A DNA stretch of 19,210 bases, taken from the NCBI GenBank assembly GCA_049698215.1, contig JBAVXH010000082.1, forward strand, positions 1-19,210. Reading direction: 5' to 3'. Origin of the DNA: PALSA-894 sp049698215. GTDB lineage: Bacteria > Pseudomonadota > Alphaproteobacteria > Rhizobiales > Xanthobacteraceae. Made by a program: the position numbers and the translations under genes. Numbering within the stretch: position 1 is the stretch's first letter; each line of letters begins with the position of its first letter. The notes under the pieces are model-generated. The model was not told the origin of the DNA, made no database searches, and worked only from the letters and a program-made list of their open reading frames with translations. Positions 7,466 to 14,617 of the stretch are shown here, in pieces.

Positions 7466-8164
7466 CTAACGCAAACGGCTTCCGAGAAACGCCGTCATGA
7501 ACCCCGGCATCGAGGGCCGCAGGTCACTCAACGTGCGCACGATATGAACGTCCGCCAGCTCCGGCTGCTTTTGTCTTGAGAGAAATGCCCGGATGCGCTC
7601 AGCCAACGCGTCGGCGCTCGCGGGCGCCTCCACGATCTTCATCAACGCGATACGTTGGCCGCCGAGCACCGCCGTCCAGCCCGATTCCGGTGTAACGTCG
7701 GGCGCCGCCAGGCCCGTTTCCTCGGCGAGCTCGCGCATGACGCCAGCTTCGAGATCGACGGTATCACCGATGACGTCGTTCGGATCGGGCGTGCCCGACG
7801 CGAAGTAGATGCGGCCCGCATTCGCCGTATGCGCGCCCATCACGCCGAGCAAGAACGCACCGTCGGACGAACGCAGGGCCGCCATCGGAAAGCAATTGCG
7901 CACCGACGTGTCGGGAAAGCCCCAGTCGCGCCAGGCGATGAAGCTCGCGAAATCTACCTCGGAATAGGCGCCGCTGAGCACGCCGTCGGCAATCTCTCCG
8001 CGGCGCAGCAGCAGCACGCGGCCGTTCCACATTTGCGGCTTGCCGGCGCGCAGCTTCGCGAAATGCGTATCGATCTCGGCGCGGAACTCATCCGCAAAAG
8101 GCCAGGGCGCGAGTTCGTAGCGCAGATCGAGCCGCGAGAGCGAAATGATTGGAATGTCGTCCAC
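7466..8164 (-). CDS. Nudix hydrolase
   Basis: A 232-residue protein whose centre carries the Nudix core RELAEETGL (144-152), the REUxEExGU catalytic segment that binds Mg2+ for hydrolysis of nucleoside diphosphates linked to another group. The upstream Glu expected 8 residues before Arg144 is replaced by Val, so the Nudix box is incomplete at its first acidic site. The N-terminal half (1-120) is unlike a minimal Nudix enzyme and may be a specificity domain. The start is a GTG with AGGG just upstream. The substrate is unknown; its place between phzF and ppk2, 30 bp after the former, suggests nucleotide or cofactor housekeeping. Confidence 0.88.
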   Translation of the reverse strand: MDDIPIISLSRLDLRYELAPWPFADEFRAEIDTHFAKLRAGKPQMWNGRVLLLRRGEIADGVLSGAYSEVDFASFIAWRDWGFPDTSVRNCFPMAALRSSDGAFLLGVMGAHTANAGRIYFASGTPDPNDVIGDTVDLEAGVMRELAEETGLAAPDVTPESGWTAVLGGQRIALMKIVEAPASADALAERIRAFLSRQKQPELADVHIVRTLSDLRPSMPGFMTAFLGSRLR

Positions 8165-8194
8165 GCGCCCTGCTCGCAGGCGCGCCGCACCCGG

Positions 8195-9094
8195 TCAAGC
8201 CTCGATCGTGCCTTCGGTCACGACAATCGCGCCGCCCCCGATCGATGCGCCGGTCAGCTTGCCACCGGCAATCTTCAGCGTGAGTTCGATCAGGCTCGGG
8301 CGGCCCATCTCGTAGCCCTGCTCGATCACCAGCGGATGGTTGCCGTCGCCGAGCTTGTCGAACTTGGCGATGTAACCCGCGATTGCCGCTGCGGCCGATC
8401 CGGTTGCTGGATCCTCGTCAATACCTGCGCTCGGCGCGAACATGCGCGTGTGGAACGCATGTCCCGGCTGCGCGGTCTGCCGGCAGAACATGTAGACCGC
8501 CGCGTGAACGTCGAACCCGAACGCCTTTTTCCAGGCGGCGCTATTGATGGCACAGCGTCCGACCGTCGCGAGATCGCGCAGCGGCAGCAACGTATAGGGC
8601 GCGCCCGCCGACCATCGCGCCGGCCGCATACCGCCGAAGCCGATGTCCGACACCGCGATGCCGAGCGCCGCCGCGATGTCCTCAACCGAGGCAGGTGCGC
8701 CGATGTCCTGCGGGAGCTTTGGTAGGTCGAACACCGCGTGGCCGGCGCCGGCGCCGGATGGCGTCACCTGACAGCGCACCGGCCCGATGCCGAGTTCAAG
8801 CACAAACTCGCGCGGCTGCGTGCCGCCGTCGATCCGTCCGAGCAACACGGCGGTGCCAACCGTCGGATGTCCCGCGAATGGTAGTTCGGACGCCGGCGTG
8901 AAGATGCGGAGCTTCGCCCGGTGCGCGTTGTTCTCGGGCGGCTGGACGAACACGGTCTCCGACAAGTTGAACTCGCGCGCGATCTGCTGCATCGCCGCCG
9001 TGTCGAGCCCGTCCGGCTCCAGCACGACCGCGAGCGGATTGCCGGCAAATCGTTTTTCGGTGAACACGTCGAGCGTAACGAAACGGCGGCGCAT
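8195..9094 (-). CDS. PhzF family isomerase/epimerase-like protein
   Basis: A 299-residue protein of the PhzF family, related to diaminopimelate epimerase in fold. The conserved catalytic glutamate is E46 in NLSETVFV; FAGHPTVGTA (73-82) and DEDPATGSAAA (226-236) are the other family motifs. The characterised PhzF acts in phenazine synthesis, but most homologues occur, as here, without other phz genes and have unknown substrates, so a phenazine role is not implied. The AGGAGG ribosome site (9099-9104) overlaps the stop codon of pdxY, 4 nt before the ATG, which indicates tight translational coupling. Confidence 0.95.
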   Translation of the reverse strand: MRRRFVTLDVFTEKRFAGNPLAVVLEPDGLDTAAMQQIAREFNLSETVFVQPPENNAHRAKLRIFTPASELPFAGHPTVGTAVLLGRIDGGTQPREFVLELGIGPVRCQVTPSGAGAGHAVFDLPKLPQDIGAPASVEDIAAALGIAVSDIGFGGMRPARWSAGAPYTLLPLRDLATVGRCAINSAAWKKAFGFDVHAAVYMFCRQTAQPGHAFHTRMFAPSAGIDEDPATGSAAAAIAGYIAKFDKLGDGNHPLVIEQGYEMGRPSLIELTLKIAGGKLTGASIGGGAIVVTEGTIEA

Positions 9095-9102
9095 GATGCC
9101 TC

Positions 9103-9951
9103 CTAGATTCTCTCGGCTTCGAAGATCTGGCTCGGAGTAACCAATTCATCCTGCGCGTCGATCAGCAGGATTTCGCGCGAGCCGGCTTCCGCCGTGCGGC
9201 GGAGCACACCGAACACCGACGAGGTCGCGCGCGACAGCGCATCGGATGCCGAGCCGATGCGCAGGTAGTGCGCGAAGAACAGCGCCGCGATCGCGTCGCC
9301 CGCGCCATTGACCGAGATCGGCAGCTTCGGCGTGCGCACGCGGAAAAGGCCCGCGGCATCCGAGGTGACGAGATCGATCGCATCCGAGGGCGTTTCATCC
9401 GTGTGTAGCGACGTCACCATGACCGCCCTCGGCCCGAGCGCATGCAGCGCATCGATCGCTGCGGCCGCATCGCGGCGCGTCGCACTGGTGCGGCCGGTCA
9501 GATGATCGAGCTCGAACTGGTTGGGCGTGGCCACATCGGCCGCGGGCACCGCATGCTCGCGCATGAACTCCGGAATGCCGGCCTTAACGAACACGTCGCG
9601 CCCCACATCGCCGATCACCGGATCGCAGCAATAGCGCGCCTCGGGGTTCGCGGCCTTCACGCGCGCGACCGCATCGAGGATCGCGGCGCCGGTTTCGGCC
9701 GAGCCCATGTAGCCGGAGAGTACGCCATCGCACTGGCCGAGCACGCCGCGCTGCGCGATCCCCTCCACCAGTTCGGTGATCAGCGCCGCGTCGAAGACGC
9801 GGCCGGTCCAGCCGCCGTAGCCGGTGTGGTTGGAGAATTGCACGGTGTGGATCGGCCAGACCTCGACCCCGATCCGCTGGAGCGGAAACGTCGCGGCGGC
9901 ATTGCCGACATGACCGTAAGCGACGTGCGACTGGATGGAGAGGAGGTTCAT
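9103..9951 (-). CDS. pdxY: Pyridoxal kinase
   Basis: A 282-residue protein that phosphorylates pyridoxal with ATP in the PLP salvage pathway. It begins NLLSIQSHVAYGHVGN (2-17), as PdxY/PdxK proteins do, keeps FSNHTGYGGWTG (39-50), and has the ribokinase-fold signature VNGAGDA (214-220) with the catalytic base D219. Length is close to the E. coli PdxY (287 aa). The ATG at 9951 is chosen; AGGA lies about 10 nt upstream. ATG 9966 and a much longer reading into the upstream repeat are less likely. The gene heads the pdxY-phzF-nudix-ppk2-GNAT run. Its leader is immediately adjacent to a palindromic repeat at 9960-10070. Confidence 0.95.
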   Translation of the reverse strand: MNLLSIQSHVAYGHVGNAAATFPLQRIGVEVWPIHTVQFSNHTGYGGWTGRVFDAALITELVEGIAQRGVLGQCDGVLSGYMGSAETGAAILDAVARVKAANPEARYCCDPVIGDVGRDVFVKAGIPEFMREHAVPAADVATPNQFELDHLTGRTSATRRDAAAAIDALHALGPRAVMVTSLHTDETPSDAIDLVTSDAAGLFRVRTPKLPISVNGAGDAIAALFFAHYLRIGSASDALSRATSSVFGVLRRTAEAGSREILLIDAQDELVTPSQIFEAERI

Positions 9952-9959
9952 CACGCCGG

Positions 9960-10070
9960 TCCTCATTCCGAGGAGCCCGCCAAGGCGGGCGTCTCGAAGG
10001 ATGGCCTCAAGCACCTTCATCTGCCGCCATGCTTCGAGACGGCCGCTTCGAGGCCTCCTCAGCATGAGGA
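9960..10070. repeat. Nested palindromic intergenic repeat directly upstream of pdxY
   Basis: The outer arms (9960-9975 and 10055-10070) match at 14 of 16 positions as an inverted repeat. Inside lie a GCCCGCCAAGGCGGGC hairpin (9975-9990) and an inner inverted pair, CGTCTCGAAGGATGG (9990-10004) with CCATGCTTCGAGACG (10027-10041), with one mismatch. This form differs from the repeat family at 3054 and 17324. It resembles short repeats scattered between genes in Bradyrhizobium-like genomes. Its edge (ATGAGGA on the minus strand) supplies the likely ribosome site of pdxY. Confidence 0.82.
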
Positions 10071-10074
10071 GCTG

Positions 10075-10109
10075 TAAAAGAAACGCGGCGGGAGCATGGT
10101 CCCGCCGCG
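10075..10109 (-). terminator. Rho-independent terminator of the NMT1-like binding protein gene
   Basis: A perfect 10-bp stem (10084-10093 with 10100-10109, 6-nt loop) is followed on the minus strand by TTTCTTTT. It lies 48 bp past the stop of the 10158-11177 gene and separates it from the repeat and pdxY. Confidence 0.9.
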
Positions 10110-10157
10110 CCGAATCTTCCAACCGTTTTTCGTGATCGCGGCGATCAGCCGCTTTGA

Positions 10158-11177
10158 TCACATGCCCTTGTTGGCCTGCTCGACGAACCGGTTGGTGTAG
10201 GTCTTCGACAGGTCGATGTTCGCCTTGGCGATTTCCGGTACCGACTGGCTGAACACCGCAAGCACCGCCTGCGCGCCCTTCGGGTCCATCAGGCCGGTCT
10301 GCGAGAACATCGGAATCGTGTTCTTCAGCGCCGCGAGATAGAGCTCCTTGTCGGGGCCGATCAGCTCGGCCGGCATCTTGGCCATGATCTCTTCCGGCGT
10401 GTGCGAATGGATCCACTTCAGCGTGGCGATGATCGCATTGGTCATCTTCTGCACCGTCGCCTCGTTCTTGGCGATCCAGTCGGCGCGGGTATAGAGCGAG
10501 CCGCCCGGGTACTCGCCGCCGAAGATCTCCAGCGTGTCCTTCTGCGTGCGGACGTCGGCGAGAATGCGGAATTTCTCCTTGAACTTGTTCTGCAACAGCG
10601 TCGCGGCCGGATCGAGCATGACGGCGGCCTGCACCTTGCCGTGCTCCATGGCGGCGACCGCGGTCGCGGCGAGCCCGATGCCGACGACGCTGGTGCCGTT
10701 CGGGTCCATGCCGTTCTTGGCGAGCAGATACTTGAGGAAGAAGTCGGTCGAGGAGCCGGGCGCCGAGACGCCCACCGCCTTGCCGGCGAGGTCCTTCACG
10801 GACTTGATGTCGGTCGCCTCCGGCGAAACGGCGAGAATCATGCCGGGATAGCGGTCATAGACGACGAACGACTGGAGATTCTGTCCCTTGGCGGCGAGGT
10901 TGACGCAGTGGTCGTAGTAGCCCGAGACCACGTCCGCCGAGCCGCCGATCACCGCCTGCAGGGCTTGGCTGCCGCCCTTGAAGTCGATCATCTCGACATC
11001 CACGCCGGCCTTCTCGTATTCGCCGAGCTGCTTCGCCAGCACGGTCGGCAGGTAGCAGAGGCAGCCGGCGCCGCCGACCGCGATCTTGACCGAAGGCCTG
11101 CTCTGCGCGGCTGCAAGGCCGGTTGCCAGAACCAGCGCGGCCGCAGCGGCGGCCAACCGTCCGAATATTGTTTTCAT
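10158..11177 (-). CDS. NitT/TauT-type (NMT1-like) ABC transporter substrate-binding protein
   Basis: A 339-residue periplasmic binding protein of the SsuA/TauA/NMT1-like family. The signal peptide has the basic MKTIFGR start, an Ala-rich hydrophobic core (8-23) and a cleavage site after AAA near residue 24. The mature start, IAVGGAGCLCYLPTVLAKQL, has the family pattern, with an extra CLC pair. GGSQALQAVIGGSADVV and an APGSSTDFFLKYLL block also fit. It would capture a small solute for a membrane ABC importer, but no permease or ATPase is nearby, so it is an orphan here. The ATG at 11177 has GGAGGA 7 nt upstream; an ATG two codons earlier would be too close to that site. It has its own terminator. 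The substrate (sulfonate, thiamine precursor, nitrate or aromatic acid) cannot be told. Confidence 0.92.
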   Translation of the reverse strand: MKTIFGRLAAAAAALVLATGLAAAQSRPSVKIAVGGAGCLCYLPTVLAKQLGEYEKAGVDVEMIDFKGGSQALQAVIGGSADVVSGYYDHCVNLAAKGQNLQSFVVYDRYPGMILAVSPEATDIKSVKDLAGKAVGVSAPGSSTDFFLKYLLAKNGMDPNGTSVVGIGLAATAVAAMEHGKVQAAVMLDPAATLLQNKFKEKFRILADVRTQKDTLEIFGGEYPGGSLYTRADWIAKNEATVQKMTNAIIATLKWIHSHTPEEIMAKMPAELIGPDKELYLAALKNTIPMFSQTGLMDPKGAQAVLAVFSQSVPEIAKANIDLSKTYTNRFVEQANKGM

Positions 11178-11331
11178 GCGCATTCCTCCGCAATCTTGTG
11201 TCGTCGTCGCGCCGCCCCGCGAATTTGGCGCGGACCATAGAGCAGCCGTCCGGTTGTGCAAAGCCTTGCTAGACACTGCTGCGTCGCTTTGCTACAGCAC
11301 GCTCCGCTTGTGCGGATGCCGTCTCGGCTCC

Positions 11332-11407
<76 letters not shown>

Positions 11408-11474
11408 CAAGCCTTTTCAGACCGGCGCGGGACCGACATCATGGGAACGATAGAGTCCCAAGAGGTTTCCCGGA

Positions 11475-12941
11475 ATGCGCATCTTCACGGCGTCGCTTGC
11501 AACTGAAACCAATTCCTTCTCGCCGATCCCGACCAGCCGCCAATCCTACGAACAGACGCTCTACTTCCCGCCCGGCAAGCATCCGGACCGCGGCACACTG
11601 TGCACCGGGCCGCTCTGGGTCGCGCGGCGGCGCGCCAAGCAGGAAGGCTTCGAGCTGATCGAGGGCTCCTGCTTCTGGGCCGAGCCCTCCGGCCCCACCC
11701 TGCAGACGAGCTATGAGAGCATGCGCGACGAGATCCTCGGCCAGCTGCGCGCCGCGATGCCGGTCGACGGCGTGCTGCTCGGGCTGCACGGCGCGATGGT
11801 GGCGTATGGATATGACGACTGCGAGGGCGACCTGATCGCGCGCGTGCGCGAGATCGTCGGACCGAAAGCCATCATCGGCGCCGAGTTCGATCCGCACTGT
11901 CATCTCACCGAAAAGCGCGTGCGCGGCGCCGACATATGCATCCTGTTCAAGGAATACCCGCACACCGATTTCGCCGAGCGCGCCGAGGAGCTGGTGACGC
12001 TGGTGGTCAAGGCGATCCGCCGCGATATCAAGCCAGTCACCTCGCTCTACGACTGCGGCATGATCGATGTCATCCCGACCTCGCGCGAGCCGGGCCGCGC
12101 CTTCGTCGACAAAATGAAGATGCTCGAAGGCCGCGACGGCGTGCTGTCGGTCTCGCTCGGACACGGTTTCACGCAGGGCGACGTGCCCGAGCAGGGCGCG
12201 CGCGTGCTGGTCATCACCGACAACGCGAAGCCGCGCGGCGATGTGCTCGCGCGCGAGCTCGGCGCGGAAATCCGCGAGAAGCGCGGCAACTGGTATCCGC
12301 CCTATCTCTCCTACGATGAGGCAATCACGGCAGCCTATGCGGAGCCGAAAGGCCCGGTCGTGGTCGCCGACCCGACCGACAACGCAGGCGGAGGCGCCGC
12401 GTCGGACAACACCAACATCATCCGCCGTCTGCTCGAACGCGGGCTCACTAATGCGGCTGTCGGCCCGCTCTGGGATCCGGTCGCGGTCGCGTTCTGTCAC
12501 GCGGCCGGCGTCGGCGAGACCATCCCGCTGCGATTCGGTGGCAAGATCGCCCCGACGTCAGGCCTGCCGATCGACGCGAATGCGACCGTACTCGGACTGG
12601 TCAAGGACGGAATGCAGTCGTTCGGCAGCGCCAAGGTGAAGTTCGGCGACGGCGCCGGCATTCGCGTCGGCGGGGTCGACGTCGCGCTGATCGCGCATCG
12701 CACCCAGGCGCTGGGCCGGGAGATCTTCACCGAGGTTGGGATCGACCTTTCGACCAAGCGCTACATCGGCGTGAAGTCCACCAATCACTTCTACGCCGAA
12801 TATGCGCCGATCGCCGCCAAGGTCCTCTATTGCGACGGCGAAGGCCCCTCGCCGCTCGATGCCCGCAAGTATCCTTTCCAGAAGGCGCGCCGCACCATCT
12901 GGCCGCACGCGGAGTTGCCGGAAGGGCGGATGGTTCTCTGA
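11475..12941 (+). CDS. M81 family (MlrC-like) metallopeptidase, copy 1
   Basis: A 488-residue protein of the M81/MlrC family, zinc enzymes whose founder opens linearised microcystin. Conserved sites are E11, LHGAMVAYGYDDCEGD (104-119), the likely metal-binding FDPHCHL (138-144), KEYPHTDFAER (159-169), LGHGFTQGDVPEQGAR (228-243) and TDNAGGGAASDNT (301-313). No signal peptide, so it is cytosolic. The ATG at 11475 has AGAGG about 9 nt upstream. It is followed 60 bp later by a Tat-exported family 5 binding protein in the same orientation, and the pair recurs at 15853-19162. Substrate is unknown; a peptide or other amide brought in by the associated ABC system is the inference. Microcystin itself is not implied. 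Confidence 0.93.
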   Translation: MRIFTASLATETNSFSPIPTSRQSYEQTLYFPPGKHPDRGTLCTGPLWVARRRAKQEGFELIEGSCFWAEPSGPTLQTSYESMRDEILGQLRAAMPVDGVLLGLHGAMVAYGYDDCEGDLIARVREIVGPKAIIGAEFDPHCHLTEKRVRGADICILFKEYPHTDFAERAEELVTLVVKAIRRDIKPVTSLYDCGMIDVIPTSREPGRAFVDKMKMLEGRDGVLSVSLGHGFTQGDVPEQGARVLVITDNAKPRGDVLARELGAEIREKRGNWYPPYLSYDEAITAAYAEPKGPVVVADPTDNAGGGAASDNTNIIRRLLERGLTNAAVGPLWDPVAVAFCHAAGVGETIPLRFGGKIAPTSGLPIDANATVLGLVKDGMQSFGSAKVKFGDGAGIRVGGVDVALIAHRTQALGREIFTEVGIDLSTKRYIGVKSTNHFYAEYAPIAAKVLYCDGEGPSPLDARKYPFQKARRTIWPHAELPEGRMVL

Positions 12942-13001
12942 CCTCTTGTCCCCCTCCTCTCTTTCATGAGTAAATCGCCAAAACCAACCGGGAGGACTTC
13001 G

Positions 13002-14600
13002 ATGCGCACGACCCGTCGCCGTTTCGTGCAGGGCACGCTCGCCACCACCGCACTGTCCGGCATTCCCGGCATCACACGCGCGCAGCCCTCGCGCGCCCGC
13101 ACCATCCGCGCCGTGATGCAGGGCGACCTACGCTCGCTCGATCCGATCTGGACCACCGCGAACATCACCGCCTATCACGGCGCGATGATCTACGACACGC
13201 TGTTCGCGCTCGACGAACAGATGCGTCCGCAGCCGCAGATGGTCGGCAAGTGGGGCCTCTCCGACGACAAGCTCACCTATACGTTCGAATTGCGCGACGG
13301 CCTGAAATTCCATGACGGCGCGGCCGTCACCGCCGACGACGTGGTCGCCTCGATCCGCCGCTGGGCGGCGCGCGACGGCGGCGGCCAGCACATGATGGCG
13401 CGCGTGAAGGACCTGTCGAAGAAGGACGACAAGACCTTCGTCATCGCGTTCACGGAGCCGTACGGCCTGATTTTCGAAACGATGGCGAAGACCGCGACGC
13501 CGCTGCTCTACATCATGCGCAAGAAGGAGGCCGAGACCGACCCGAACCAGCAGATCACCGAATACATCGGCTCGGGCCCCTTCACCTACAATCGCAACGA
13601 AACCCAGATGGGGCAGCGCTACATCTACGACCGCTTTGCGGGCTACGTGCCGCGCTCAGAGCCCGCGACCGGCATGGCGGGGGCCAAGATCGTCAAGGTC
13701 GATCGCGTCATCTACGAGAACATGCCCGACTCGCAGACCGCGCTGCAGGCGCTGAAAGCCGGCGAGATCGATTTCTTCGAGATTCCGCCGATCGATCTGC
13801 TCGACACGCTGGAGAGCGACCCGAACATCAAGGTCGAGGTGCTCAACAAGACCGGCAACTACGGCATCATGCGGCTCAACTTCCTGTACCCACCGTTCAA
13901 CAAGCCGGAAGCGCGCCAGGCGATGCTCTACCTGATCGACCAGGAAGAGTTCATGAAAGCGACCTTCGGCAATCCGAAGTATTACAAGAAGTGCCCGTCG
14001 GATTTCGCCTGCGGCACGCCGATGGAGAACGACGAGAACACGGCCTGGTTCAAGGAAGCGCCGAACGTCGCCAAGGCGAAGGAGCTGTTCCAGAAGGCGG
14101 GCTACGACGGCAAGCCGGTCACGCTGCTGCACGCGACCAACATCGACTTCATGAACAACGCCGCTCAGATCGCCGCGCAACGCCTGCGCTCCGCCGGGAT
14201 CAATGTGGAGCTGGCGACCTCCGACTGGGGCGGCGTCGTCACGCGCCGCGCCGTCAAGTCGCCGCCCGACCAGGGTGGCTGGAACATCTTCATCACCTGG
14301 GCCGGCGCCGCGGCGGTCGGCAGCCCGATGGCGTTCATCGGACATCAGGCGAACGGCGAGAAAGGCTGGTTCGGCTGGCCAACCGACGAGACGCACGAGA
14401 AGCTGCGCGACAAGTGGGCCGCCGCCGGCAGCCTCGACGAGCAGAAGGCGATCGCGCGCGAGATCCAGAAGAACGCCTGGAACTTCGTGCCGCATGTCTG
14501 GCTCGGCCAGTGGTCCTCGCCGGTCGCCTACCGCAAGAACCTGAACGGCGTGCTGAAGATCCCGGAGGTCGTTCCGTTCTGGAATATCGAGAAGACCTAA
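13002..14600 (+). CDS. Family 5 ABC transporter substrate-binding protein with Tat signal, copy 1
   Basis: A 532-residue SBP_bac_5 (DppA/OppA-type) protein that would bind peptides, opines or similar solutes in the periplasm. A Tat signal is clear: TRRRFVQG (4-11), a hydrophobic segment and a cleavage site near TRAQ (25-28). Mature features include SLDPIWTT (45-52), YGLIFET, SGPFTYNRNE (191-200) and YPPFNKPEARQAM (296-308), the last typical of the family. It has only two cysteines, C331 and C337, possibly a disulfide. The ATG at 13002 has GGGAGGA about 6 nt upstream; an ATG 12 codons earlier is disfavoured. No permease or ATPase follows: the next gene is tarD on the opposite strand, 17 bp after the stop. 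The paralogue at 17549 is similar over its whole length. Confidence 0.93.
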   Translation: MRTTRRRFVQGTLATTALSGIPGITRAQPSRARTIRAVMQGDLRSLDPIWTTANITAYHGAMIYDTLFALDEQMRPQPQMVGKWGLSDDKLTYTFELRDGLKFHDGAAVTADDVVASIRRWAARDGGGQHMMARVKDLSKKDDKTFVIAFTEPYGLIFETMAKTATPLLYIMRKKEAETDPNQQITEYIGSGPFTYNRNETQMGQRYIYDRFAGYVPRSEPATGMAGAKIVKVDRVIYENMPDSQTALQALKAGEIDFFEIPPIDLLDTLESDPNIKVEVLNKTGNYGIMRLNFLYPPFNKPEARQAMLYLIDQEEFMKATFGNPKYYKKCPSDFACGTPMENDENTAWFKEAPNVAKAKELFQKAGYDGKPVTLLHATNIDFMNNAAQIAAQRLRSAGINVELATSDWGGVVTRRAVKSPPDQGGWNIFITWAGAAAVGSPMAFIGHQANGEKGWFGWPTDETHEKLRDKWAAAGSLDEQKAIAREIQKNAWNFVPHVWLGQWSSPVAYRKNLNGVLKIPEVVPFWNIEKT

Positions 14601-14617
14601 AGCGCGCGGCGCGCGAA

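Noticed and set aside
8195..9094. Phenazine biosynthesis from the presence of a PhzF protein.
   Set aside because: No other phz gene is present, and lone PhzF homologues are common.
9952..10416. N-terminal extension of the pdxY frame up to 10416, giving 437 residues.
   Set aside because: It reads through a palindromic repeat, a terminator and the antisense of the binding-protein gene; PdxY homology starts at MNLLSIQ (9951) and gives a normal length.
9103..11177. Functional link between the NMT1-like binding protein and pdxY, because fungal NMT1/THI5 uses PLP.
   Set aside because: A terminator and a repeat separate the genes, and bacterial NMT1-like proteins bind many other solutes; nothing in the sequence supports the link.
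11475..12941. Microcystin degradation pathway from the MlrC-like proteins.
   Set aside because: No mlrA, mlrB or mlrD-like gene is present; M81 members are frequent in soil bacteria that have no known microcystin link.
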